Origin: Pictodentalium vernedei
Lineage: Eukaryota; Mollusca; Scaphopoda; Dentaliida; Dentaliidae
Length of the DNA: 64,000 nucleotides
Direction of reading: 5' to 3'
Assembly: GCA_031216915.1 (NCBI GenBank)
Contig: CM062290.1
Coordinates: 167,481,453 to 167,545,452 of the forward strand
Part shown: positions 34,380-46,059 of the stretch, piece by piece
Position numbering within the stretch: position 1 is the first letter of the stretch
Layout: each line of letters begins with the position of its first letter
Position numbers and translations under genes: made by a program
The notes under the pieces: model-generated
Seen by the model: only the letters and a program-made list of their open reading frames with translations
The model's database searches: none
What the model was told of the DNA's origin: nothing

Positions 34380-35330
34380 GCTTCTCTTAGAACTTTGGCC
34401 ACATTTTACAATTAATGGGTGGTACTGCTATACCAGCTTGAGATACGCTCGCCTTTCTAATGATAGGAAGCAACGTGAGACACATCCAGCAACCAGGTAT
34501 GTTAAAAGGCAGCATACACCTCCTCATTGTTGGGCCGACTTGGCCATGGCCGTGCTTTGTTGGTTTTTTTCTGGAAACTCGTTTTGCGATTTCAAAATAA
34601 TCTAGTTATCACTGTTCCTTTTTACTGATTTGGTGTTCTGCATATGGTATTTTCATCAACTGTCTATTTCCTTATGAAAATGCAACAAGCTGAAAAAGTT
34701 AAGGTATCCCTTTCAAAATGCAACATGTTGAAAAGGTTCAAGATTCCTTCTCAGAATCTTGTGATGAGATTCCCAAAAATACAAGTTTAAAAGATCCCTT
34801 CCCGCAATCAATTTTATTCACAAGCACCACACTCAAGACTCTGCATACCACTTTAGATGAATGTTAGATTTACCAATAATACAGAATTAAATACAGAAGG
34901 GGAACAACAAGACAGAACTGTAGAAATTTTAATTAAATCATCTGATAAATTTATTGGATTATTAGTTGTACATGTTTTATTCATAACATATCATTCAGTA
35001 TATCATTGTTTTTTACATGTATATTTGTATTATACTTTAAAGTCTGAACAAGAAAAACACTAAAAAGAAATTATATATCAAAGTCATTTTTGAACTATAA
35101 AAACTATACAACAGCAGATGAAGCTAAAAAGATGCAAGATGTGTACATAATATCATAAACTGAAGAGTAATTTATCATTTACCAAAAATAAATAGGTTTT
35201 ATTCAATATCTCATTCAGTAACATGTCAGCATGTCTGAGTCTGCAATTATACATGCCTAATTCGTCTAAAAGGACTGATCACAAATGTCATCATACTATT
35301 TTATACAGAAGGCACATTTATTGTACAATG
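34380..35330. other. AT-rich stretch, no recognised feature
   Basis: Short + strand frames at 34375-34605 and 34857-35063 show no domain and have AT-driven composition. Confidence 0.3.
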
Positions 35331-35332
35331 TT

Positions 35333-35560
35333 ATTTTTTTATTTATTGGTGTTTAAGGCCACATATTTCTGCACAATGGCTAATCATGACCGCAACATGC
35401 AGATCAAGTCAAGACCAATCAATTGTAAATACCCCAGGCACTGGTTACAGGGTCCTATTTTACCAGTAAAACAGAGCATGTTCATCACAGAAAACAAGCA
35501 CTGCTTCACTTCCCAGGGTTCCCACTTCACCTCACTGACATCCTGCCATACAGTTTTATG
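35333..35560 (-). repeat. SINE family C copy with a family A/B-like 3' tail
   Basis: On the minus strand the 3' part (35333-35395) is the family A/B tail (CATTGTGCAGAAATATG, ACACCAATAAATAAA). The upstream part is the family C body (TCCTATTTTACCAGTAAAAC on +, and CACTTCCCAGGGTTCCC). It shows that both SINE types end in the same tail. Confidence 0.6.
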
Positions 35561-35599
35561 TCTCGACTCGCCTTTGTCCACTTGATGATTATTCAAGGA

Positions 35600-35790
35600 A
35601 TATGCATGGTGACAAAGTATCATCAGCTGTTGTTACTGATCACATCACCTCAGTCAGAATACCAAATAAAAGTTCTATTTTCAAAGTTGAGGTCAAAGCT
35701 TTACACCTGGCGCTTGAACACATCGAGAATGTACAGGAAAGGAAGTTAAAAATCTTGTCCAACTCTCTGTCCTCTTTACCCCAAGTCGAA
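35600..35790 (+). pseudogene. Non-LTR retrotransposon RNase H fragment
   Basis: The frame reads GDKVSSAVVTDHITSVRIP, then SSIFKVEVKALHLALEHI and KLKILSNSLSSL. This is the pattern of the RNase H domain at the end of Jockey/CR1-type LINE polyproteins: the E-x(2)-A-x(3)-AL helix and the (S/T)-(D/N)-S-x-S-(S/A)-L strand. The catalytic-type aspartate of the DS motif is N here, and only about 60 residues survive, so it is dead. Upstream reverse transcriptase is absent. The open frame continues to 35964, but that part shows no similarity I recognise. Confidence 0.6.
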
Positions 35791-36049
35791 GAAAATTCTG
35801 AGAAGCCCCAACAACCTCCACTGCCAAAGTCTGTTTGTGGCAACTCTCTTTACCCATTGTACATGATTCTCTGGTCCATTACAGCTAAACTTCCCAGCCA
35901 ATGTAATTACCTATTTATAGTATACAGCTGGAGTAGAGCAGAGCTGTCTTGTTCATTAGTATAATGCATCAGCTGGGAGAAAAGTTCAAATTCTTAACCT
36001 TTGCATCTAAAATCTGATTTACTTTCCAAAAATGCCATTGTAACACTTA

Positions 36050-36296
36050 ACCCTTCACCTAACGAATCGGCCGCATCTGCCCACGTAATTTGTAAATTGA
36101 GCAGTTGGAAAAAATAAATTTTTCAAAATATTTCAACAAAACTATATCATGTGACCCCTCACTGGAACGAGCTCGATGAGCTCGTTCCAATGAGGGGTCA
36201 CATGATATGGTTTTGTTGAAATTCTTTTGAAAAATTAAAAAAACAGTAATTAAAATAATAAATTTTGATATTCTCTGTCTTGGGAAAAGGGTTAAA
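36050..36296. mobile_element. Family N palindromic MITE
   Basis: It has CTTAACCCTTCACCTAAC on the left and GGGAAAAGGGTTAAAT on the right. The core CATGTGACCCCTCACTGGAA, CGAGCTCGATGAGCTCG and the complementary half form a long palindrome. A second, weaker palindrome (TCCTCATTGGGACAAAG / TTTGTTCCAATGAGGA, 36462-36504) lies downstream. Confidence 0.72.
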
Positions 36297-36599
36297 TAAA
36301 ATATTTACTATTAAACTATTCCTAAATTGGGGCTATATTTACATATTAGTTTTAAAACAAAATCCTGATTCATCCCTTTACCAAACAACAACACAATATA
36401 TGCAATATATACAGAAACACTATATTTTGATAGTCTCTTTTCCAAAGGGCAGCTTTTTTGATTCCTCATTGGGACAAAGTTCCTATGTTTGTTCCAATGA
36501 GGAGATTTGAGCAGCAGTTGAAAAAGAAAAATACTTTATTTTTGAAATTGATACATCACCTTTCCATGGAAGTATATCAAGCAAAGAGTTTAAAAACGA

Positions 36600-37260
36600 A
36601 ACTGATTTACCCCACAATACTATACAATATATAACAGATCAAATATTTAAAAAAAAAAAATTACCACAACTGATTTCTCTCAATTGAGTGATTTTAATGA
36701 AAAATTATTTGAGTGCAAACATCTGTAATTACATCATACCGCGAAAAAAATTCAAACTTTGCTGAAGATATTTCTCACAAGATACATGAACATGTGCAAA
36801 CATTATTTGTCATGACTGGATTCAGATCTAATTTACTAAACTCTTTGTAAACTGCACTATAAACTGGAGAATCATTGGAGATCCTCTAGATTGTTTTTCA
36901 GTTACTATTTCTTCTGTTGATACATAACATGTTGTATATCTATGCTGCAAATCAATAGATGTGCTGGTAGAAAGCCTGCTATGTGAGACTCACACAGCGT
37001 CTCCAACATCTGGGGGTGTTTGTACACAGAAATTACCAAGCTAGGATTTGACCACATTGTCAGAGGTTGTACATAGCATATTGGCATTTGTCCTATTGGG
37101 TATTCACCAATGTGTGATGCAGGGACTGATGGGAAAGGAGAGTTATCACTCTCACTCGCCATCACTCTCTTAAACTTTTCACTAGGGGAGCAAATAATCA
37201 CTTGCCTTCATGATGCATGTAGGAATTATGTCTGAACATCAAGTTATATATTGTATTTCA
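36600..37260. other. No firm feature; one 98-codon minus-strand frame
   Basis: The frame at 36905-37201 on the minus strand is less AT-biased than its surroundings but shows no domain, no C2H2 pattern and no convincing splice context. It is left unannotated. Confidence 0.25.
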
Positions 37261-37269
37261 ATCACCCAT

Positions 37270-37505
37270 TACATGACCGAACTAGGAGATGATACTTGCA
37301 AAACATTTTCTCGCATAACTGAAATCTTTCATTTTTTGCTTAAACCATAGCTTATGACACCTCACTGGAATGAGCTCAATGAGCTCGTTCCAATGAAGGG
37401 TCATAAGCTATGTTTTTTTGAGCGAAAATTAAAAAACAAAATTTTTATGGTCATTTTCGTGTATAGTGTTGGCCAGTTTGAGCTGTCATGTTAGGTAAGG
37501 GTTTT
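37270..37505. mobile_element. Family N palindromic MITE
   Basis: The central palindrome is ACCATAGCTTATGACACCTC, GGAATGAGCTCAATGAGCTC and the complementary GTCATAAGCTATG. It ends in TTAGGTAAGGGTTTTAA. It abuts the family E element at 37508. Confidence 0.7.
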
Positions 37506-37507
37506 AA

Positions 37508-39733
37508 AACAAGAGGCCCCACGGGGCCTGAGGGCGCTCACCTGATACTGGCCGAGTCATATCACCAAAATAGCAAGGGATTCTGCCTTGTGGTTATTAT
37601 CAGTTTTTCAACATAAAAGTGTTTTCTCTACTTAGTAACCCAGAGTGTTCATATGTTAGATCCCCATATTGGGTACTCAATAATTTATCTATTTATTTAT
37701 TGGAATTTAAGGTCACTTTCTAAGGCTACATCATTACAGAGGCATAATTATAATATCAGGTTTGGTCAATCGTTTATGCCTATTACTGCCCACTTTACAG
37801 GGCTTTCAACGCAGGAATTGGTTACTGGGCCCAATTTTATCAATAAACCAGAACTTGAACAAATTTCAATTTGCCGCTTCTAAGAAAACTAAAAATCAAA
37901 TATCAAAAGATTCTGAGAGGAGTATCAGAAAAAAAAGATTTTTTAAGAATATTTCTCATACTGAATTAAGTTATACATGGGCTCCCATAGGGAGCCCAAA
38001 AATAAAAGCTTCTGAAGCAGTGTTTTGGGAGAAGAAGATTCTTCAACGTTATTCCCATTAGCTACACTGTTAAAAAATGATGACTCGGCACTTTTAGTCC
38101 TAGAAAAGAACCTTATGATAAAATTTTTACCATTTTTTTCTTCCGGTCCTAAGGAAGCTTCACACCATATAAAAATTCTCAGTGCCATGTAGTTCTGGAG
38201 ATATGGGCATTTAAAAAGAAAAAAATTTTTTAGCTCCTGCAGTTCCCGTGGGGGACAGGAAAACAATTTTCGGCATAAATTAGGTACTTATGACCCAATA
38301 AGCCCTCATATCAAATTTGGTTCAAATCGACTTTTTGGTTTGGAAAATAAAAATTTTGGTATAATTTGGGCTCCCACAGTGAGCCCAAATATGAACCCAG
38401 GTACTTGGCTTTACCAAACTTCACTCTCAGCCCCTAAGAATGCTGTACATCAAATATCAAAACATTTTGACTGGTGGATCTGAAAAAAAAATTTTTTTTA
38501 AAGAATATTCCTCATATTGAACTAAGTTATAATTTGGGCTCCCACAGGGAGACCAAATATGAGCCGAAGGACTTGACTTGAACAAACTTGAATCTCACCT
38601 CCCTAAGCATACTGTATACCAAATATCAAAAGATTCTGACCGGTGGATGCGAAGAAGAAGATTTTAAAAGAATATACCTCGTATTGCACTAAGTTACAAT
38701 TTGGGTTCCCAAAGGGAGTCCAAATATGAACTCAGGGACTTGGCTTGAACAAACATCAATCTCACCCCCCTAAGGATGATGCATAGCAAATATCAAAAGA
38801 TTCTGATTTGTGGATCCGAAGAAGAAGATTTTTAAAATATATCCCTCATATTGCACTAATTTGAACATTTGGGTTCCCATAGGGAACCCAAATATGGACC
38901 GAGGAATTTGATTTCTACAAATATGTGAATCAATGTTCCAAAGATGTTATATGTAAAATATGAAAGCTTTTAGAGCAGTGGTTTGGAAGAAAACAATTCT
39001 TTATTTTTTTCCCATTGCCTACTGTGTTAAAAAATACTGACTCAGCACTTTTTCAGAGTCCCGAAAAAGTACCCTATGATAAAACCGATAGCAATTTTTT
39101 TTTACCAATCCTTTCTGTTGGTCCCAAGAAAGCTTCACACCAAATAAAAATTCTCACTGCCGTGCAGTTTTTGAGATATAGGCGTTTTAATTTTTTTCTA
39201 TTTTTAGCTCCTGTGGTTCCCACGGGGCTACAGGAAAAAAAATTTCTGCATAAATTAGGTACTTATGACCCAATAAGCCCTCACATAAAATTTGGTTCAA
39301 ATTGGCCTCTCGGTTTAAAAAATAGAAATTTGGGGTGGGGCCAAAATTTTTGCTCCTCCCATAACATCGCCAAGTATAGCCCTACAAACTTCTTTTGAAC
39401 AAACTTGAGTCTACACCTCAAAAGGAAGCTGCATACCAAATATCAAGTCTCTGCTATTGCTGGTTCTTGAGAAGAAGATTTTTTAAGAATTGGAGCATTT
39501 TTGCCCCACCCCTCTGCTCAATATGAGCCGAAACCTAATTTGCCCAAAAATCAAAATGCCGCTATATAACCCCTACTCACATGAAATTTCATTAACATGC
39601 GGCCAGTGGTTTGGAAGAAAAAGACCCAAACACCACCTTCACGCCGGACGCCGGACGACGGACGCCGGACGCCGGACGACGGACGAAAAGTGATCAGAAA
39701 AGCTCACCCTGACTTTCAGTCAGGTGAGCTAAT
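37508..39733 (+). mobile_element. Family E element with a family C SINE inserted
   Basis: The head is AACAAGAGGCCCCACGGGGC followed by GGCGCTCACCTG. A family C SINE (about 37683-37865) is inserted near the head. Monomers with GGGCTCCCATAGGGAGCCC palindromes fill the rest. A GACGCCGGACGACGGACGCC tract precedes the end AGCTCACCCTGACTTTCAGT, CAGGTGAGCTAA. Confidence 0.7.
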
Positions 39734-39739
39734 AAAATC

Positions 39740-40010
39740 ACTCTCCTGAAACTTTCACTCTCGCAAAATCAAAATGAGGAGAGTTTTTATTCACTTGCCT
39801 GCATTTTCTTCCCAGCAGTCACTGGTGATGTATATACAATGTGCCACTTTCTGGTGCTCTTCACCTTGTTTGTGAACTCAGTTGTCCACCCTCCTTGGGG
39901 CTCAAAAAACTTGGATCCCCAAAGATCGAAAACAATCTTTGTGACAATATTGACTTCAATCCCTGAACCTTCACAGAGCCCTAATATTTAATAAAGTACA
40001 CATTATAAGT
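39740..40010. other. No recognised feature
   Basis: Unique sequence with no supported frame. Confidence 0.3.
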
Positions 40011-40017
40011 TATGGCA

Positions 40018-40148
40018 ATGAATTGACAGAAAAATGGTTTGAGGTTTGCCGCTCGGAATTTATGTTCACCCTAGATGCAGAGTGTCAATGTTGAACATGT
40101 GCACCTACACGCAAACCTCAGACCATGTTTCTGTCAATTCATCAAAAT
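40018..40148. mobile_element. Palindromic MITE, about 130 bp
   Basis: TGAATTGACAGAAAAATGGT and TTGAGGTTTGC on the left are mirrored by GCAAACCTCAGACCATG and TTTCTGTCAATTCA on the right. A related half-copy (ACATGGTCTGTGGTTTGCGG) is at about 49760-49830. Confidence 0.65.
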
Positions 40149-40151
40149 AAC

Positions 40152-40375
40152 AAGAGCTATTGCTGAAGGCAATTCATACCCCCACTGCAGTGCTGACCAA
40201 TGAAGCATAAATGAATTAAAAACAAATAAGAACCATAACTCTGTTGAAATGAATATTCTCGGACAGACTCACACACGGACGGATGGATGGACAGACGGAC
40301 AGACACATGTAATCCAATATACCCCCCTCCCCCCATTTTCTTCGAAAGTGGGGGTATAATTATCTGTTGCAATAA
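40152..40375 (+). mobile_element. Short family H element
   Basis: The 5' end is AGAGCTATTGCTGAAGGCAA, then TCATACCCCCACTGC. The 3' end is ACCCCCCTCCCCCCATTTTC, then GAAAGTGGGGGTATAATTAT, a hairpin. A GGATGGATGGACAGACGGAC tract precedes it. It resembles the 3' end of the array at 62940-63990. Confidence 0.55.
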
Positions 40376-40558
40376 GACCCTACCCATAGACAAAAACCCA
40401 CACCATGAAATGAACAAGACCTTAATGATAACAAGTTTTGTAAGAAAACCTCTCGTGTACCCCACAATGTCACTGAAGAAAAAACCAATAAATCAGAGAC
40501 TGAAACCAGAGAATAATTTGTTGACTGATACAAATATGGTAATGTGGTCATAAACAAA

Positions 40559-42378
40559 ATGAAAGTGTCAATGACACTGTAGCTCAACTTGTCAAGACAT
40601 GTACATGTATAGTATGTGACACAGCAATGACAAAGATCTAGGTAATGACCTGATAACAAAGGTACATATAAAGTATTGTAACGCTCTGTACATAAATACT
40701 GACCGTAGCCTGTAACAAATGTATAGGTAAAGTATTGTAAAGGTGGGTGACAGTCAGATGCTAAACTAGAAAAGAAACCTTTGAGTCCCAGAGTGGGTCT
40801 GACTGAACCCCAAAATATTTGTTCTCATAGCACAGTGATAACAAAGGCACCCTAAAACACTCATTCCTGTCCCAAGGTGAAAACAAAGGTACCCAAGAAG
40901 TTTCATGAAGATCAGTTCATAAATACGAGCTGTACAGAAGTTGTGACAAAAAACTGACTGGACTTAATTTCGGTACAAAATGGCCACTGGCAGCCATCTT
41001 GAATTTTGGACCGCACTCAGAAACACTCGTTCTCGTCCCAAGGTGATAACAAAGGTGCCCAAGAAGTTTCGTGAAGATCACTTGATAAATACAGCCTCTA
41101 GCCCGAGCCGTATTGACAAGTGCACTTACAGTGGAAAAGTAGCACTAAATAAGTCAAAATTCATCTAATTGGCATAATTTCTGCACAAGAAAAAAACCCG
41201 TACTATGTGATGTATTCCATTTTACTAAACATTCATACAAAAATTGATTCAAATCAGAACTTTCATACAAAAGTTCTGTACAAAAGACTGATTGCACTAA
41301 TTTTGGTACAAAATGGCTGTGGTGGCCATCTTGAATTTCGGACCACACCCAAAAACACTTGTTGTCATCCCACGGTGATAACAAAGGTACCCAAGAAGTT
41401 TCATAAAGATCAGTTCATAAATACGGCCTATAGCCTTAGCCGTATAGAAGTTGTGTACAAAAAACAGATTAGACCGAATTTCGGTACAAAATGGCTACTG
41501 GCAGCCATCTTGAATTTTGGACTGCACTCAGAAACACTCGTTCTCATCCCAAGGTGATAACAGAGGTACCCAAGAAGTTTCGTGAAGATTGGTTGATAAA
41601 TACAGCCTCAAGCCCGAGCCGTATTGACATGTGTATTTACTGTGTGTAAGTAGCACTGAAAAAATCAAAGTTCATCTAACTTGCATAATTTTTGCACGAG
41701 AAAAAACCTGTATTATATGTGATGTATCCCATGGTACTAAACATTCACACAAAAAAATTTTCAAATCAGCGCTTTCATATGGAAGTTCTGTGCAAAAATT
41801 TGATTGCACCTAATTTTGAACAAAATGGCTGCCATCGGCCATCTTGAATTTCGGACCACACCCAAAAACACTCATTCTCATCCCACGGTGATACCAAAGG
41901 TACCCAAGAAGTTTCGTAAAGATCGGTTTATAAATACGGCCTCTAGCCCGAGCCGTATTGGCATTTGCACTTACAGTGCTGAAATTAACACTAAATACAT
42001 CAAAGGTAGTCTAAATTGCATAATTTAGGTACAAGAAAAAAACCCGTATTATATGTGATGTATCCCATGGTACTAAACATTCATACAAAAAATTATTCAA
42101 ATCAGCGCTTTCATATGGAAGTTCTGCGCAAAAATCTGATTTCACCTAAGTCTGTACAAAATGGCCGCCAGCGGCCAACTTGAATTTCGGATTGGACCCC
42201 AAAACACTCGTTCTCGTCCCACGGTCATAACAAAGGTACCCAAGAAGTTTCGTAAAGATCGGTTCATAAATACGGCCTCTTGCCCGAGCTGTATTGAATT
42301 GTTGACAGACAGACAGACAGACGGATGACTGGCCATGGCATAAGCACAAATTTGGCTTCGCCAAAGTTGAGCTAAAAA
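40559..42378 (+). mobile_element. Family F hairpin-ended tandem-repeat element, complete
   Basis: The 5' end is TGAAAGTGTCAATGACACTG, TAGCTCAACTTG. The 3' end is GGCTTCGCCAAAGTTGAGCT then AAAA. Five to six monomers carry AAAATGGC(T/C)GCC and GCGGCCATCTTGAATTTCGG. A GACAGACAGACAGACGGATG tract precedes the 3' hairpin. It is the longest complete copy of family F here. Confidence 0.75.
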
Positions 42379-42384
42379 ACTATG

Positions 42385-43405
42385 TAAGCTCTCATTCAGT
42401 CAGAGGGCATGGTTTACAAATATATCCCCAATCTTATGATTCTCATTCTATTAGGCAGAAATTGTATGTGCTAAATAAAGAGTATGAATTCCAGCCACAA
42501 TTGACTTTATGTAAAGCGAGACTAATATCCTTGAAATTAATCTCCTCAGGCCACCCTATAATTCATTTTTCAAGGATTTTTAAGCGAGATTCCAATATTC
42601 TAGGACTTTCAGATCAATGACAAGAGATTTCTAAACTCTACAACATTCAAAGAGATGTGGGAATGCTGCCATTCCATCCATTTTCAGGTGAAGTATCTCT
42701 CTCACATCACTCAATATAATTTTTCTTTTGAGCCCTGTCATCATCCAACCAATCGTCCTCCAATATACTTATGATGTCAAGAGTCTGTTGTATATTATAT
42801 CCAGGTTTTTCAGTGGAAGCAAAACATAGCACCAATTGAGACGTTTCATTCCATTATTCATGTAAAAGGGTCTTAATACTTTCATCAGCACTGGCAGCCA
42901 GTGTAATATTTTGGACCAAAACTCTTCCCGAAGTAAATAAAATTAAAGAAAATGACTCAAATGGCTTTCATGTTATGCGAACAAAAGACAGCAACATTTC
43001 AAGTAGCTCTGTTTTCCATAATACAAATAGAAATTCAACCAATGCTCAATGAAAGTGATCAAACGAGAATGAATTGGTTAAATTCCTATTGGCATTAAGG
43101 GAACAATTTCCAGACTGAAATTTTATATTCCAACATTAGTTTGCAGCAGGTTAACTGGTCAAGTGCTGGAAGCCACTATCATGGCTCTATTGATAACTGC
43201 TGGAAGTCACTTTAGTGGCTTTTTACACTGGATGTATTAGCTTGATGTTTACTCAGCTGAAGAACAAAAATGTTTATATCAAATTGTTTTGTTATAATTT
43301 AATGAAGTGCCAGTTGGCACTCTCCAATAAATTGCAACAAATCAATTATTTATGAATAAAGTTTTGCTGAACCAAGGCTCCCATACAGGTAGCAATAAAA
43401 TCTTT
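42385..43405. other. Intronic stretch, no recognised feature
   Basis: No frame of note. Phrases such as CTGGAAGCCACT/CTGGAAGTCACT near 43167 are short local repeats. Confidence 0.3.
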
Positions 43406-43411
43406 AAAAAA

Positions 43412-44346
43412 TGCCGATAGGATCTCCGATCCAATGTCGAGTTGTCACAGCACAAAAGTGGGTTTAATCATTATCAACTTATCGTCCGGAAACCAATTGT
43501 TTACAATTTACTATGTGAAGGGTCACTGTGACCTTGACCTTTGACCTAGTGATTCCCCCCAAAAATAGGGCTCTTTCTTGTGCCAATGTCAACCTACCTA
43601 TGAAGTTTCATGACCGTGGGTGAAACCATTGTCAAATTATCATCTGAAAACCAATTGATTACGATTATTATGTTCAAGATCACTGTGACCTTGACTTTTG
43701 ACCTAGCGAGTCCAAAATAAATAGGGTTCTTCCACTCACCTAGGCCAACCTATCTATGAAGTTTCATGAATGTGGGTCAAACCATTATCAAGTTATCATC
43801 CGGAAACCAATTGTTTACGATTTACTATGTTGAAGATCACTGTGACCTTGAAATTTTACCTAGCAAGTCCAAAATAAATAGGGTTCTTCCTCTCACTGAT
43901 GCCAACCTACCTATGAAGTTTCATGAACATGGGTCGAACCATTATCAAGTTATCATCCAAAACCAATTTACTATCTTCGGGGTCACTGTGACCTTGACCT
44001 TTGACCTAGTGAGTCCCAAAAAAATAGAGTTCTTCCTTTCATGAAGGCCAACCTACATATGAAGTTTCATGAATGTGAGTTGAACCATAGTCAAGATATC
44101 ATCCGGAAACCAATTGTTTACAATTTACTATGTTCAAGGTCACTGTGACCTTGACCTTTGACCAAGCAAGTCCGAAACAAATAGCGTTCTTCCTCTCACC
44201 GATGCCAACCTACCTATGAAGTTTCATGAACGTGGGTTGAACCATTATCAAGTTATTATCCAGAAACCAATTGTTTACGCCCGCATGCCCGCCCGCCAAT
44301 CACCAAACTATAAGTCGAATTTCACTTCGTCACAACTCGACAAAAA
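43412..44346 (+). mobile_element. Family I element with nuclear-receptor-type palindromes
   Basis: The 5' end is TGCCGATAGGATCTCC, TGTCGAGTTGTCAC, and the 3' end is GTCACAACTCGACAAAA. It has six 156-bp monomers. The perfect 15-mer lies at 44137, GGTCACTGTGACC cores at 43521 and 43981, and decayed versions (AGATCACTGTGACC) at about 43675 and 43830. Confidence 0.75.
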
Positions 44347-44394
44347 ATAGTCATGTTACAAATCACCTCTGAAAAATATTTCAGCACTCTACCA

Positions 44395-44625
44395 GTTAAC
44401 CCTTTACCCAAAGAAACTGCCAAAATCGGCCAGCGCTATTCTAAAAAATCGGCAATTAATTTTCATTATTATTGTCATTTTTTGTCTCAAAAACATAGGT
44501 TATGACACCTCATTGGAAAGAGCTTGACAAGATGTTTTTGAGATAAAAAATGAAAAACTTTTGTTATTCAAGAATTTCTTTTGCAACTGTCATCTGCTTT
44601 TCATGTTAGGTAAAGGGTTAATAAA
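44395..44625. mobile_element. Family N palindromic MITE
   Basis: The ends are TTAACCCTTTACCCAAAG and TTAGGTAAAGGGTTAATA. The inner part has TTTTTGTCTCAAAAACATAG and the mirrored GATGTTTTTGAGATAAAAAA. Part of the central palindrome is deleted. It lies downstream of exon D on the minus strand. Confidence 0.7.
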
Positions 44626-44772
44626 ATCCAAATATAGGTTTTTAGCACTGCACAGATGAGTTTATGGATGGCAAAAATTGCATATTTTTTGTCAACCAGC
44701 TACTGGATCTCAGGTGGCTCCAGACTGTTCAAGTTAATGAGTCATAATTATCAGCTTTCAAATCTGATTAAT

Positions 44773-44778
44773 TTTATT
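44773..44778 (-). terminator. Possible poly(A) signal AATAAA for exon D
   Basis: Canonical AATAAA on the minus strand, 226 bp after the exon D stop codon, consistent with a short 3' UTR. Confidence 0.45.
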
Positions 44779-45004
44779 TTGCTGGAATGGACTTATAATA
44801 GTGTCGTGTGGTTTGAACGTGAAAAAATGCATTCTTTTGGCCAGTTTTGAGAAATATGTTTGCTATTGTCATACTCAAATTATTTTTCATTGGGTTGGAT
44901 GGGTCAACAAGGCAGTTACAAATGGCATTGGTAATAACGTCCTGCCTTATTTGTGGCTCAGCAAGCTGGGAATGCTTTTTACAGCTGGGATAGTTAACAT
45001 TGAA

Positions 45005-45292
45005 TTATTGAGTGGAATGGTACCTGTCCTGTCTATGAACATCACGCATATGACGGTTCAGGGCTGTGTAATGAAAATATGATTTATTACAGAGACTACA
45101 ATGGTGCTCTCGTACAGAGCTATGTGTTGATATATGAGCCTTCAAGTAATGTTGTAAAGGAAATGTTTTGTTACACATGTGGCACGCAAATCGATTTTTT
45201 TCTCTGTGTATTTTTCGATGTGCTACGTAAGACCCTCTGTTATAATAAATCTTGCCACAGTCGGCACATCTGTAGTGTCCTTGTTGGCCAGT
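45005..45292 (-). CDS. Exon D: alternative terminal zinc-finger exon, three fingers
   Basis: This terminal coding exon encodes 95 residues and ends in TAA. The acceptor TTTATTTCCAG (CAG at 45293-45295) follows a pyrimidine-rich tract, and the frame opens in phase 0. All three fingers are canonical C2H2: C9, C12, H25, H29; C37, C40, H53, H57; and C65, C68, H81, H86. The last finger (CSLCNKSY, then LNRHMRDVH) is close to the last finger of exon F (CFVCNREF, then LDRHMKDAH), which suggests the two exons share an ancestor by duplication. There is no start codon or internal donor. The nearest downstream exon is C, almost 30 kb away. DNA binding is expected from the family, and the target is unknown. 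Confidence 0.88.
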   Translation of the reverse strand, partial: TGQQGHYRCADCGKIYYNRGSYVAHRKIHREKNRFACHMCNKTFPLQHYLKAHISTHSSVREHHCSLCNKSYFHYTALNRHMRDVHRQDRYHSTQ

Positions 45293-45407
45293 CTGGAAAT
45301 AAACAGCAGACAAAAAATTGAGAATGACAAATGCCTTGTCAGTATAGTGAAATTATGTTTAACCTTTACCAAACATGACTTAATCAATTAAGGACAGGGC
45401 TTTGTAT

Positions 45408-45572
45408 ACATGGAGGATATCCAGTGTTTTTGAGTGGATACCAAAAATTATCTCGCTCATGACTGAGACAAATGTTTATTTTTCGTGAGCGCTTGCACAA
45501 GCGAAAATAACCATTTGTCTCGGTCACGAGTGAGATCATTTTCGGTATCCACTCAAAAACACTAGATTTTCT
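45408..45572. mobile_element. Palindromic MITE, about 160 bp
   Basis: CCAGTGTTTTTGAGTGGATA at the left is mirrored by TATCCACTCAAAAACACTAG at the right. Inner arms (TGAGACAAATG / CATTTGTCTC, CGTGAGCGCTTG / CAAGCG) are complementary too. It lies in the intron just upstream of exon D. Confidence 0.7.
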
Positions 45573-45789
45573 TTTTATTATATGCTTTTTATAAGAATCT
45601 AATCATTCCTATCGTTAATTCCACTCATTTCAACCTTGAATTAATGCATGAAAGTAAATAGCTGATCGCTGTTTGTAATAGTCAGGCCTCTGCCGTGCAC
45701 TGATACTCGGAAGTGATTGATCGATACTCGAAACAGGTAGCATCTTGCAATCTGATTCGGCTGGCGAGTTTCATGCATCAATTTAAAGT

Positions 45790-45885
45790 GAATATGTGTT
45801 GATCCTATTTTACCAGTAAAGCACTTCTTTACCACAGCAAATAAGTACTGCTCCGCTCTACAGGATTCCCATGGGGGATACATTA
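45790..45885 (-). repeat. SINE family C fragment
   Basis: TCCTATTTTACCAGTAAAGC, CTTCTTTACCACAGCAAATA and CTACAGGATTCCCATGGG match the family C body. Confidence 0.5.
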
Positions 45886-46059
45886 TGTAAAGCGTTAATC
45901 AATAACCAAACTGTCAGCAGAAAATATTCAAATAAAGGGATATTCCCCTATCCTGAATTTTGAGTTATACCTACCCTCCTAGATAAAAATGAAGCATTTA
46001 AATCATTGCATTTTGTCAGACAAGAGCTTTGAGAGGCCTGTCAGCTAAGAAACAGGAGC

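Noticed and set aside
36905..37201. 98-codon minus-strand frame
   Set aside because: It has no recognisable domain, no C2H2 spacing and no convincing acceptor in phase with the zinc-finger exons. It may be chance.
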